Positions 8,983-16,712 of a stretch of 61,755 nt of DNA are shown in pieces. How positions within the stretch are numbered: position 1 is the first letter of the stretch; each line of letters opens with the position of its first letter. Where the stretch lies: contig CALMPF010000045.1 of NCBI GenBank assembly GCA_937871505.1, forward strand, positions 1 through 61,755. The letters run 5' to 3'. The position numbers and the translations under genes were made by a program. This stretch comes from an uncultured Planctomycetia bacterium (lineage in GTDB: Bacteria > Planctomycetota > Phycisphaerae > Phycisphaerales > SM1A02). The notes under the pieces were generated by a model that was not told the origin of the DNA, did no database searches, and worked only from the letters and a program-made list of their open reading frames with translations.

Positions 8983-9342
8983 GCTCCGCACCCGCGGTCG
9001 ACGCGAGGCGGGTCGGGCCTGCGACGGTGCGGTCGTGCTCGTCCTGCCCGACCGTCGACCGTTGCCGACCCCGATCGCGATCGATGTCCGTCTCGCCGAG
9101 ACCGGTCTGGTCACGCCGACCGACCTGCCGACTCGCCGCGAAGGACGCATGGACGGCCTCGTCTCCGATGAACCGGAACTCCGCTCGCGTGCCGCTGCCT
9201 CGGCGGCGCACCGAGGCGGGATCGGCAGCGCGACACCCGGCTTCGAGCCCGGCCGCACGCTCTCCTCGACGTGAACCGCTGCTTCCGTGCCGGTCGCACA
9301 GGCCAGTCGCGCGGCATTCCCGCGATCACGCCGGCGGTGCCG

Positions 9343-9480
9343 CCGCGATCTCGGCGCTGGCGCCGCGATCTGGGCACTGCCGGCGCGATCTCGGCGCTGG
9401 CTGCGTGCTCGGCGCTGCTGCCGTGCTCTCGGCGCTGCCGCCGTGCTCTCGGCGCTGCCGCCGCGCTCCCAGCGCCGGCC
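9343..9480. repeat. Tandem array, about seven copies of a 20-base unit
   Basis: Units of 20 bases (one of 18), consensus CCGYGMTCTCGGCGCTGSCG, begin at 9343, 9363, 9383, 9403, 9421, 9441 and 9461. Units 5 and 6 are identical. The array ends 51 bases from the stop codon of the CoA-transferase gene. The unit length excludes a simple protein repeat. Confidence 0.9.
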
Positions 9481-9531
9481 TGCATTGTCCGCGGTCGCCG
9501 CTTCGGGGCAGCCCTCGGGACTCCGCGCCGC

Positions 9532-10224
9532 TCAGCGGAGGGTGCGCTGCTCGATGCGCTTTTCGCTCGTCGTGACGACGATCCGATCGACGAAGATCCC
9601 TGGAGTGTGAATGCCGTCCGGATCGAGCTCGCCGATCGCGACCAGCTCCTCGACCTCGGCGACGCAGAGCCGTCCGCACGTCGCCGCCATCGGGTTGAAG
9701 TTCCTGGCGGTCTTGCGGTAGATGAGGTTCCCGGCGCGGTCGGCCTTCCAGGCCTTGACGAGCGAAAGGTCCGCGCGGATGCCGCGCTCGAGGATGAACG
9801 TCTCGCCTTCGAAGACCATCGTCGGCTTGCCCTCGGCGATCACGGTCCCCACGCCGGTGCGGGTGTAGAAGCCCGCGATGCCCGCGCCGCCGGCGCGCAT
9901 CCGCTCCGCGAGCGTGCCCTGCGGATTGAACTCGACCTCGAGCTCGCCTGCCATGAACTGCCGCTCGAACTCCGCGTTCTCGCCCACGTAGCTCGAGACC
10001 ATCTTGCGGATCTGGCGCGTGCGAAGCAGGAGTCCGAGGCCCCAGTCGTCGACGCCGGCATTGTTGCTCACGCAGACGAGATCGCGCACGCCGCTGTCGC
10101 GGAGCGCGATGATGAGCTGTTCCGGGATTCCGCAGAGGCCGAAGCCGCCGACGACGACGGTCATGCCGTCGTGGACGATTCCCTCGAGGGCCGCTGCGGG
10201 CGACGTGTAGACCTTGTCGAGCAT
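9532..10224 (-). CDS. 3-oxoacid CoA-transferase, subunit A
   Basis: Subunit A of succinyl-CoA:3-ketoacid (or related) CoA-transferase helps transfer CoA between succinate and acetoacetate. The 230-residue product shows the family's N-terminal block ([16 protein letters not shown], about residues 21-36), [14 protein letters not shown], and the conserved [15 protein letters not shown] and [21 protein letters not shown] segments (quoted in part). The catalytic glutamate lies in subunit B, and no subunit B gene is adjacent: upstream is hutI, 8 bases away on the same strand, and downstream is the repeat island. A functional enzyme would need a partner encoded elsewhere. Confidence 0.92.
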   Translation of the reverse strand: MLDKVYTSPAAALEGIVHDGMTVVVGGFGLCGIPEQLIIALRDSGVRDLVCVSNNAGVDDWGLGLLLRTRQIRKMVSSYVGENAEFERQFMAGELEVEFNPQGTLAERMRAGGAGIAGFYTRTGVGTVIAEGKPTMVFEGETFILERGIRADLSLVKAWKADRAGNLIYRKTARNFNPMAATCGRLCVAEVEELVAIGELDPDGIHTPGIFVDRIVVTTSEKRIEQRTLR

Positions 10225-10232
10225 CGAACCGC

Positions 10233-11480
10233 TCAGGATAGCGGAGGCCTGCCCGGAGTTGGCGGGCTCACGGGCTCGCCGCCGACGACGACCAGCGCCG
10301 GCGGGGGGCCGCCGATCTCGTAGGCGAGCTCGCGCTCGTCGCGCAGGTCGAGCAGTTGCAGGTCGGCGCGCTTTCCGGTCTCGATCGATCCGACCTCGTC
10401 CTGGAGGTCGAGGACGCACGCCGCGTTGTAGGTCGCCGCCACGATCGCTTCGGCAGGCGTCATGCGGAGCTTGCGGGACGCCAGCCCGATCGCGAAGGCC
10501 ATCGAGGGCGACGGGGCGGAGCCGGGATTGCAGTTGGTCGCGATCGCGACCGCGGCGCCGCAGTCGATAAGGTCCCGGGCGGGGGCGTAGCGATCGTCCA
10601 GATGGAACCCGGAGACGGGGAGGAGCACGGCGATCGTCTCGCTCCGCGCCAGATGCTGCATGTCGGAGGCCGTGATCGCCTCGAGGTGATCGACCGTGGC
10701 GGCCCCCATCTCGATCGCCAGCCGGGTCATTCCGAGCGAGTTGAACTGGTCGGTGTGGACGCGGAGGCGGCAGCCCATGTCCCGCGCGTTCTCGAAGAGG
10801 CGCCGGGTCTCCGCAAGGGACCACGCTCCGTCCTCGCAGAACGCGTCGCAGGCGATCCCTGGAAACTCGGTGACCGCCGCCGGGAGCGTCTCGTTGATCG
10901 TGCGCTCGACGAAGTCCGGGCACTCCGGGTCGATTGCGTGCGCGCCGAGAAACGTCGGGACGACGATCTGGCGGGTCTCCCGCGACGCCGATCTGATCGC
11001 CCGGAGCATCACGAGCTCCATCTCCGGGCTCAGTCCGTACCCGCTCTTGACCTCGACCGTTCCGGTGCCGAGCCGGGCCATCCGCAGCAGGCGCTCGACG
11101 AGGCCGGCGGCGAGCTGCTCCTCCGTCGCGGCGCGGACGGCGCGGACGGTCGACATGATGCCTCCGCCGGCCTTGAGAATCTGAAGATACGTCGCACCGG
11201 CAAGCCGCATCTCGAACTCGTCGAGCCGCTGCCCAGCCCAGCACGCGTGGGTATGGCAGTCGACAAACGCAGGCATGAGGACGCGACCCTCCGCCTCGAC
11301 GACGGCCTCGTCGGCGCGCGGCTCCGTCCATCCGTCGGCCACCTCGATGATCCGCGATCCGTCGATGCGGACCGATCCGCGCGGGAGGATGCTGAGCTCG
11401 CGCAGGGAATGCCCTCGCCGCGGTCCACGGCCACCTCGCGGGAGGGCGAGCGTGAGGACGCGCGCGTCTCGAATGAGCAT
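10233..11480 (-). CDS. hutI: Imidazolonepropionase
   Basis: HutI hydrolyses 4-imidazolone-5-propionate to N-formimino-L-glutamate in histidine degradation. The 415-residue product has the amidohydrolase metal motif FVDCHTHA (72-79), then [13 protein letters not shown], a KSGYGL block and the [13 protein letters not shown] segment typical of HutI. ATG 11480 is chosen because [11 protein letters not shown] begins the domain and gives the usual length. No other hut genes lie nearby. It ends 8 bases before the CoA-transferase subunit on the same strand, so they probably share a transcript. Confidence 0.94.
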   Translation of the reverse strand: MLIRDARVLTLALPRGGRGPRRGHSLRELSILPRGSVRIDGSRIIEVADGWTEPRADEAVVEAEGRVLMPAFVDCHTHACWAGQRLDEFEMRLAGATYLQILKAGGGIMSTVRAVRAATEEQLAAGLVERLLRMARLGTGTVEVKSGYGLSPEMELVMLRAIRSASRETRQIVVPTFLGAHAIDPECPDFVERTINETLPAAVTEFPGIACDAFCEDGAWSLAETRRLFENARDMGCRLRVHTDQFNSLGMTRLAIEMGAATVDHLEAITASDMQHLARSETIAVLLPVSGFHLDDRYAPARDLIDCGAAVAIATNCNPGSAPSPSMAFAIGLASRKLRMTPAEAIVAATYNAACVLDLQDEVGSIETGKRADLQLLDLRDERELAYEIGGPPPALVVVGGEPVSPPTPGRPPLS

Positions 11481-11680
11481 GAGCCGAGGATAGATGCAGG
11501 CGCCCTCCGCGACGAGCGCGGAAGCGGTCGAACGCGCTCCCGGCGCGCGTCGTGAGTTCGCCCGCTCCGGCCCCGGTCGAGAGGGAGTGGCGGCGCGCCG
11601 CGCGACTACCGTGAGCGGAGCGGTCGGTGCCGCGGGCGCGTCGCCGGCGCGGGCCTGGACGATCATCCTCTGAACCACCG

Positions 11681-12244
11681 ATGCGAGTGCTCGTCATCCG
11701 CCATGCCGCCGCCGAGGAGCGCGACGCCCGCCGCTGGCCTCATGACAGCGCGCGGCCGCTGACGGCGCAGGGAATCGCCCGATTCAGCCGGATGCTCGAC
11801 GCGATCCGCGCCGGCATCCCCGCGATCGATCGGCTGCTTTCGAGCAGCTACGAGCGGGCGTGGGCGACGGCGGCGATCGTGGCGGAGCTGCTCGACGCGC
11901 CGCCGCCCGTCCGCTGCGACGCCCTGGAGGAGCAGGGCCCGGCCGCGCTGCTCGATGCGGTTCGGGTCCACGCCGGCGAGGACCGCGACGAGGATGCCGC
12001 GGAGCCGCCCGAGATGAAACATGAACTCGGCGCTCACGGCCCGGAAACACCGCCAGACGTCATGGCGATCGTCGGACATGAGCCCTACCTCTCGGCGCTC
12101 GTGGGGTCGCTCGCGGGAGCGGGGGAGCTGCCTCGGCTGCGCCTGCGGAAGGGCGCGATCGTCGCCCTGCGGCTCGACCGGCCCATTGCGCCCGGCGGCG
12201 CCACGATCGAGTGGATGGTCCACCCCAAGCTCTTCGGGTCGTAG
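11681..12244 (+). CDS. sixA: SixA-type phosphohistidine phosphatase
   Basis: This 187-residue protein belongs to the histidine phosphatase superfamily, whose SixA branch removes phosphate from phosphohistidine in signalling domains. The catalytic RHA motif is at residues 7-9 ([13 protein letters not shown]), [15 protein letters not shown] supplies the second arginine block, and the late catalytic IVGHEPYLS motif is present. A 30-residue Glu/Asp-rich insertion sits before the VGHEP block. The start is ATG 11681; hutI diverges from it across a 200-base spacer. Confidence 0.87.
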   Translation: MRVLVIRHAAAEERDARRWPHDSARPLTAQGIARFSRMLDAIRAGIPAIDRLLSSSYERAWATAAIVAELLDAPPPVRCDALEEQGPAALLDAVRVHAGEDRDEDAAEPPEMKHELGAHGPETPPDVMAIVGHEPYLSALVGSLAGAGELPRLRLRKGAIVALRLDRPIAPGGATIEWMVHPKLFGS

Positions 12245-12451
12245 CTCGATGCGCGGCACGCCGCTGCGCCGCGGACCTCATCGCCGTCGCCGCCGATCGC
12301 TCGCACCGCGTCCCCGCGATGGACCCCCGCGCTGCCCGGCCGCCGCGGACCCCTGCGCGGCCGCGCCGATCCCGCCCCGGCGATCCACTATCATCGCGGA
12401 CGCGGCGGCTGCCTTCCCGAGGCAGCTTCCGCGAGCGCCGGAACCAGCACG

Positions 12452-12838
12452 ATGGAACAGCCTCCCTTCCGCGAGAAGACATCCTCCTTCGCGAGCCAGC
12501 GCTTCGAGAACTCGGCGCTGACGGTGCGGATCGCCGGACCTCAGGTGGGCAACCGCGAGGCTCCGATCATCGGCGAAGAGGTGATGGCGTCCATCGACGA
12601 GCTGGGGCGCTCCAAGTGGCTCCGGCACGTGGTGATCGATCTCAGCGATGTCGGCTTCATGTCGAGCGTCGGCCTCGGGCTCTGCATCAACATCCGGAAT
12701 CGTGCGACCGAGCACGGCTCCAGCGCCATCCTTTACGGCGTGAAGCCCGACCTCCGCAAGGCGATGGCCCTCATGAGGCTCGACAAGCTCTTCAAGTTCG
12801 TCGACGGCCGGGACGGGCTGGCGAAGGCGCTCGCATGA
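12452..12838 (+). CDS. STAS-domain protein, anti-sigma factor antagonist-like
   Basis: Single STAS domain of 128 residues. The block DLSDVGFMSSVGLG (63-76) contains the serine position that is phosphorylated by a partner kinase in SpoIIAA/RsbV-type antagonists. No anti-sigma kinase or sigma factor is adjacent, so the target is unknown. The stop overlaps the start of the following acetyltransferase gene as ATGA, so both are probably made from one mRNA. The 207 bases upstream hold no gene. Confidence 0.88.
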   Translation: MEQPPFREKTSSFASQRFENSALTVRIAGPQVGNREAPIIGEEVMASIDELGRSKWLRHVVIDLSDVGFMSSVGLGLCINIRNRATEHGSSAILYGVKPDLRKAMALMRLDKLFKFVDGRDGLAKALA

Positions 12839-13875
12839 GCGCATCCGCCGGCGGCGGGGCGATGAGGCGGCCGCTGCGCTTCGACGAAGTGCGCGAAGTA
12901 GTCCGGCTGGAGGAACGGCGGCTCGCCGCGGCGGTCGCGCGCCTCGCGGAGTTCTCCGAGCCCTTCGCGGGCGGCGTGCTCGCCCGCGGAGCGCCGGGCC
13001 TCTGGGTGAACGCCTGCTACGGGGCCGGGCTCGAGCCGGAGCCGGCGCCCGCGAACGCGAGGCCCGAAGCGCCCGGCGCGGACGGAGGGTTCCCAGGCGG
13101 AATCCGCGCCGTCGGCGTCGCGCACGCGCCCGACGAGCGCCGAGAGACCTCGGCGCAGCCGGTCCGGCAGCGCCTCGACCGCGAGTCGATCGCGCATCTC
13201 TGCGCCTTCCATCGCGCCGCCGGCGTCGAACCGAGGATCGAGCTGGCGCCCTTCGTCGAACCCGAGTCGCTCTCCGCGCTCGCCGAGTTCGGCTTCGTCG
13301 TCCGCGGCTTCGACAGCGTCCTCGCGCGCTCCCTCGAGGACATCGACCCCGGGTCGCCGAGCGAGGCACCGCCGGGAATCGCGATCGAAGCGGTCGACGC
13401 GGACGACCCCGCGGCGGTCGACGCGTGTGCGCGGGTCGCGCTCTCGGGCTTCCCCGCGGCGACCTCTCCCGCTGCGGAGGCATCGTTGGAGTCGATGCGC
13501 CGAGCCCTCGCGCTCCCGGGCGTCTCGGCGATCGTCGCCAAAGCGGAGGCCGAGGCGGATCACGAAGCGGAGACCGACGGGACCGATGGTCCCCAAGGAC
13601 GGATCGTCGCCGCCGGTGCGATCGAGGTGATCGGCGCCGTCGCATGCCTCTTCGGCGCCAGCGTCGCCCCCGCCGCGCGCCGCCGGGGCATCCAGGGCGC
13701 CCTGCTCCGCGAGCGCCTGCGCATGTCACGGGCGGCGGGAGCCCGATACGCGACCATCGGGAGCCGTCCGGGCGCCGCGACCGAGCGCAACGCGCGCCGG
13801 CTGGGCTTCGAGCTTGCGTACATTCGCACCGCCTTCGTGCGCCCCGAGGCCGGGCTCGTCGCGATCGTCGAGTGA
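12835..13875 (+). CDS. GNAT-family N-acetyltransferase
   Basis: This 346-residue protein carries a GNAT fold in its C-terminal part. LFGASVAPAARRRGIQGALL holds the Arg-Arg-x-Gly-x-Gly/Ala acetyl-CoA loop, and it is followed by TIGSRPGAATERNARRLGFE, the common end of the fold. The N-terminal half resembles the less conserved first half of two-domain GNAT proteins. An Arg/Glu/Asp-rich insertion (KAEAEADHEAETDG) lies inside the second domain. The substrate cannot be inferred. It is translationally coupled to the STAS gene. Confidence 0.82.
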   Translation: MSASAGGGAMRRPLRFDEVREVVRLEERRLAAAVARLAEFSEPFAGGVLARGAPGLWVNACYGAGLEPEPAPANARPEAPGADGGFPGGIRAVGVAHAPDERRETSAQPVRQRLDRESIAHLCAFHRAAGVEPRIELAPFVEPESLSALAEFGFVVRGFDSVLARSLEDIDPGSPSEAPPGIAIEAVDADDPAAVDACARVALSGFPAATSPAAEASLESMRRALALPGVSAIVAKAEAEADHEAETDGTDGPQGRIVAAGAIEVIGAVACLFGASVAPAARRRGIQGALLRERLRMSRAAGARYATIGSRPGAATERNARRLGFELAYIRTAFVRPEAGLVAIVE

Positions 13876-13943
13876 GCCGATGGGGCAGAGCCGGCTCCCC
13901 GCGACGAGACCGTGCCGAGTCTTACCCCGCATCGCGGAGCACC

Positions 13944-15467
13944 ATGTCCGGCCGAACCGATCAACCACGTCGATCCCGCACCCTGCGCTGGGTTCGACGT
14001 CTCGTCGGCCAGTCGCTCTTCGCCGTCGCCGTCGTCGTCGGCGTCCTTCTGATCGTCGAGCTGCTGCGCATCCGCGGGCTCGCGCCGCTGGAGGCGTGGC
14101 ATCTGCGCACGCCGGCCCACGAGTTCCGCGCCGCGATGGCCAAGCCTCGCGGAGCGCCGTTCACGTTCGCCGACTACCTCGCGCTCGAGGACCGGCTCTT
14201 CACCGAGCTCGAGCGGTACCTCGTCGATGCGGGCGAGCTTGACGGACGGTCGCGGTACCTCCGCTACGTCCGCGGCGGCTCCGGCGATCCGGCGACCTTC
14301 GATCCCAACTGGAATCGCACGATCACGCTCTCCCCGCCCGCGGCGGCCGATGGAGTCCCGCCGCGGCGCGGCGCACTCCTGCTGCATGGGCTGACCGACG
14401 CGCCGTACAGCATGCGCTCGATCGCCGAGCAGTTGAGCGGGGCCGGAGCCTTGGCGGTCTGCCTTCGCCTCCCGGGCCACGGCACGGTGCCCGCAGGCCT
14501 CCTCGACGTCACCGTCGAGGACTGGATGGCCGCGACGGCGATCGCGTGGGAGCACCTGCGCAGCGCGCTCGGCCCCGACGCCCCGATCGACCTCGTGGGC
14601 TATTCCAATGGCGGCGCGGTCGGGACGCTCTTCACGCTGGAGCGGATCGCCGCGGGCGAAGCGCCGCCGGAACGGCTGATCCTGCTCTCGCCCGCGATCG
14701 GCATCACGGGCTTTGCGCGGGCATCGAACTGGCATCGGGCGATCTCGTGGGTGCCGCTGTACTTCAAGTCGCGCTGGCTCGCTGTCGAGCCCGAGTTCGA
14801 TCCGTTCAAGTACAACTCCTTCCCCAAGAACGCCGGCGCGCAGAGCTGGGCGCTGTCGCAGCGGATCGATCGTCACCTCGACGCGGCCGTGCGCAGCGGC
14901 GCGATCGAGCGGATGCCGCCCGTGCTGACCTTCCAGTCGGTCGTCGACGCGACGGTGCTCGTCGGCGCCCTCGTGACCCGGCTCTACGACCGTCTTCCCA
15001 TGAACGGCAGCGAGCTGGTGCTCGTCGACGTGAACTCCTCGTCGCGCCTCGACGGCTTCTACCGGGAGCCGCAGCTCCCGCTCGAGCCCCTGCTGGCCAG
15101 CTCCGAGCTCAACTACACCGTGGTCGTCATCGGCAACGCGGCGCCCTCCTCGATGCAGATCACGGCGCGCATTCATCCGGCGCGATCCAGCGACGTGATC
15201 GAAGTCCCGCTCGCGGTCGCCTGGCCGGACGACGTCTTCTCGCTCGCGCACGTCTCGGTTCCCTTTCCCCCGGACGATCCGCTCTACGGAAGCCGGCCGA
15301 TCGCCGACGATCGTCATCGGCTCGGTCTGGGAAACCTGGCCCTCCGAGGCGAGCGGCAGGTGCTGACGGTCTCCGCGACGGAGATGCTCCGCCTGCGCCA
15401 CAATCCGTTCCACCGCTTCATGCTCGAGCGGATGCTGGCTCCCGCCGCCGCGCGCGGCGGAGGCTGA
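13944..15467 (+). CDS. Membrane-anchored alpha/beta hydrolase
   Basis: This 507-residue protein has a basic N-terminus and one membrane segment (about 25-42). An alpha/beta hydrolase domain follows with the oxyanion-side LLLHGLTDAPYSM motif (146-158), LRLPGHG, and the nucleophile elbow GYSNGG (Ser221). PVLTFQSVVDATVL probably supplies the acid. The C-terminal 150 residues form an additional region I cannot assign. The active site is probably periplasmic given one N-terminal anchor. The substrate is unknown; an esterase or lysophospholipase-like activity would be typical. Confidence 0.83.
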   Translation: MSGRTDQPRRSRTLRWVRRLVGQSLFAVAVVVGVLLIVELLRIRGLAPLEAWHLRTPAHEFRAAMAKPRGAPFTFADYLALEDRLFTELERYLVDAGELDGRSRYLRYVRGGSGDPATFDPNWNRTITLSPPAAADGVPPRRGALLLHGLTDAPYSMRSIAEQLSGAGALAVCLRLPGHGTVPAGLLDVTVEDWMAATAIAWEHLRSALGPDAPIDLVGYSNGGAVGTLFTLERIAAGEAPPERLILLSPAIGITGFARASNWHRAISWVPLYFKSRWLAVEPEFDPFKYNSFPKNAGAQSWALSQRIDRHLDAAVRSGAIERMPPVLTFQSVVDATVLVGALVTRLYDRLPMNGSELVLVDVNSSSRLDGFYREPQLPLEPLLASSELNYTVVVIGNAAPSSMQITARIHPARSSDVIEVPLAVAWPDDVFSLAHVSVPFPPDDPLYGSRPIADDRHRLGLGNLALRGERQVLTVSATEMLRLRHNPFHRFMLERMLAPAAARGGG

Positions 15468-15614
15468 AGGCGGCTGCCACGCCGGCGGATCATCGCCCGG
15501 CGACGCCGGAGCGCGCCGAGTCGGTCTGCGCTCCGATGGGGGTACCGTTGCGAAGGCGAGCGCGACGTGCGCGGCGCCGATCACCCGTCAACCCGCCTGC
15601 GGAGCGAACATCCC

Positions 15615-16526
15615 ATGACGCACTCGATGAGATTCCCTCGACCTGACCGCGCCGTTCCGACCGGCGGGAAATTCCTCCGGGCCGGCGTCGCCGCTGCGGT
15701 CGCCGCGACCGTCGCGCTCGCCGCGGCTGGAGCGGTCGCTCCCGTCCCCTGCGGACCCTGTGCCGGCGACCTCGACGGCAACGGGGTCGTCGACGGCGCC
15801 GACCTGGGCGCCATGCTGGGCGCCTGGGGCGAATGCCCGCCCGGCGCGACCTGCGCCGCGGATCTCGACGGCAACGGCGTCGTCGACGGCGCCGACCTCG
15901 GCGCCCTGCTCGGCTCGTGGGGGGCCTGTCCGGCCTTCGAGTACCCCGCGTGGCCGGAGAACGGCGAGGCCTTTCAGATCGCGATGGAGCTGACAGGCTC
16001 GCAGGGGCCGCTCTTCCCCCCGCCGGAGCTCGTCGAGCGCGTCGCCCGCGACCTGGAGCTGATCCGCGCGGCGCAACCCTCGCTCGCCCAGCAGGTCCAC
16101 ACGCCCGCGTTCCAGTGGGATTTCCTGATCCTCGCCCGCAACCAGGCGGTCGACGACTCGGAGTATCAGTGCCTCAACGCATGGTTCGGCGCGACGCTCT
16201 GGGCGGAGCTCACCGCGCTGGGGCTGACGATCCTCCAGTTTCCGGGGCCGATCAACGCCCCCGCGCTCGCCCTGGTCTACGAGGCGATCGAACACGTCGG
16301 CAGCGCCTCGGCGAGCGGCATCTTCGGAGGCGAGAACTTCTGGATCCCCTCGCCCTTCGGCGGTCTCGACGGCACGTGGACATGGAACGTCGACGACGGA
16401 TTCCATGACTGCATCGACGGCTGCGACTGCCACTACTACTACACCTTCTCGGTCACCGGCGCGGGCGAGGTCACGCTGCTCTCGTCGTCCACGTGGGGCC
16501 TCCCGTGGTGTCCGTGGCCCAAGTGA
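15615..16526 (+). CDS. Secreted protein with two N-terminal dockerin-like repeats
   Basis: This 303-residue protein has a signal peptide (hydrophobic stretch about residues 22-45). Two calcium-loop repeats follow immediately: GDLDGNGVVDGADLGAMLG and ADLDGNGVVDGADLGALLG. Such dockerin type I-like motifs are usual at the C-terminus of planctomycete exported proteins; here they lead. The remaining 200 residues, with clustered Cys near the end (CIDGCDCHYYYTF), are not a family I recognise. A GGAG motif lies 10 bases before ATG 15615. Confidence 0.78.
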   Translation: MTHSMRFPRPDRAVPTGGKFLRAGVAAAVAATVALAAAGAVAPVPCGPCAGDLDGNGVVDGADLGAMLGAWGECPPGATCAADLDGNGVVDGADLGALLGSWGACPAFEYPAWPENGEAFQIAMELTGSQGPLFPPPELVERVARDLELIRAAQPSLAQQVHTPAFQWDFLILARNQAVDDSEYQCLNAWFGATLWAELTALGLTILQFPGPINAPALALVYEAIEHVGSASASGIFGGENFWIPSPFGGLDGTWTWNVDDGFHDCIDGCDCHYYYTFSVTGAGEVTLLSSSTWGLPWCPWPK

Positions 16527-16712
16527 CCCGGACCGGCTGCGGCGCCGACGGGTGAAGTCCGGGCGAAGGTGCCCGCCGCCGCGATCGCGCTCGTCGCCTG
16601 ACGCCTCCGCCGCAGGGCAGGCTCCGCGCGCCTGCGCGCCCGGAGGACGCGCGGGCTTCGGCGCTGCGCAGGGCCGCGCCGCGCGCCGACGGACGACGGC
16701 GCCGTCACGGAA

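Larger units (their letters stand above)
7873..9531. other. Gene-free repeat island
   Basis: No frame in this 1.66 kb has protein-like composition or a recognisable motif; the open frames are low-complexity readings of repeats or of GC-rich DNA. It holds four distinct tandem or dispersed arrays (listed separately) and a duplicated segment of about 100 bases. It separates minus-strand genes on both sides and must include the promoter of the 446-residue protein near its left end. Confidence 0.7.

Noticed and set aside
8948..8985. A TTCGACCC stretch reminiscent of a tRNA T-loop
   Set aside because: No acceptor stem, anticodon arm or CCA-type end can be folded around it, and the duplicate copy has a changed loop.
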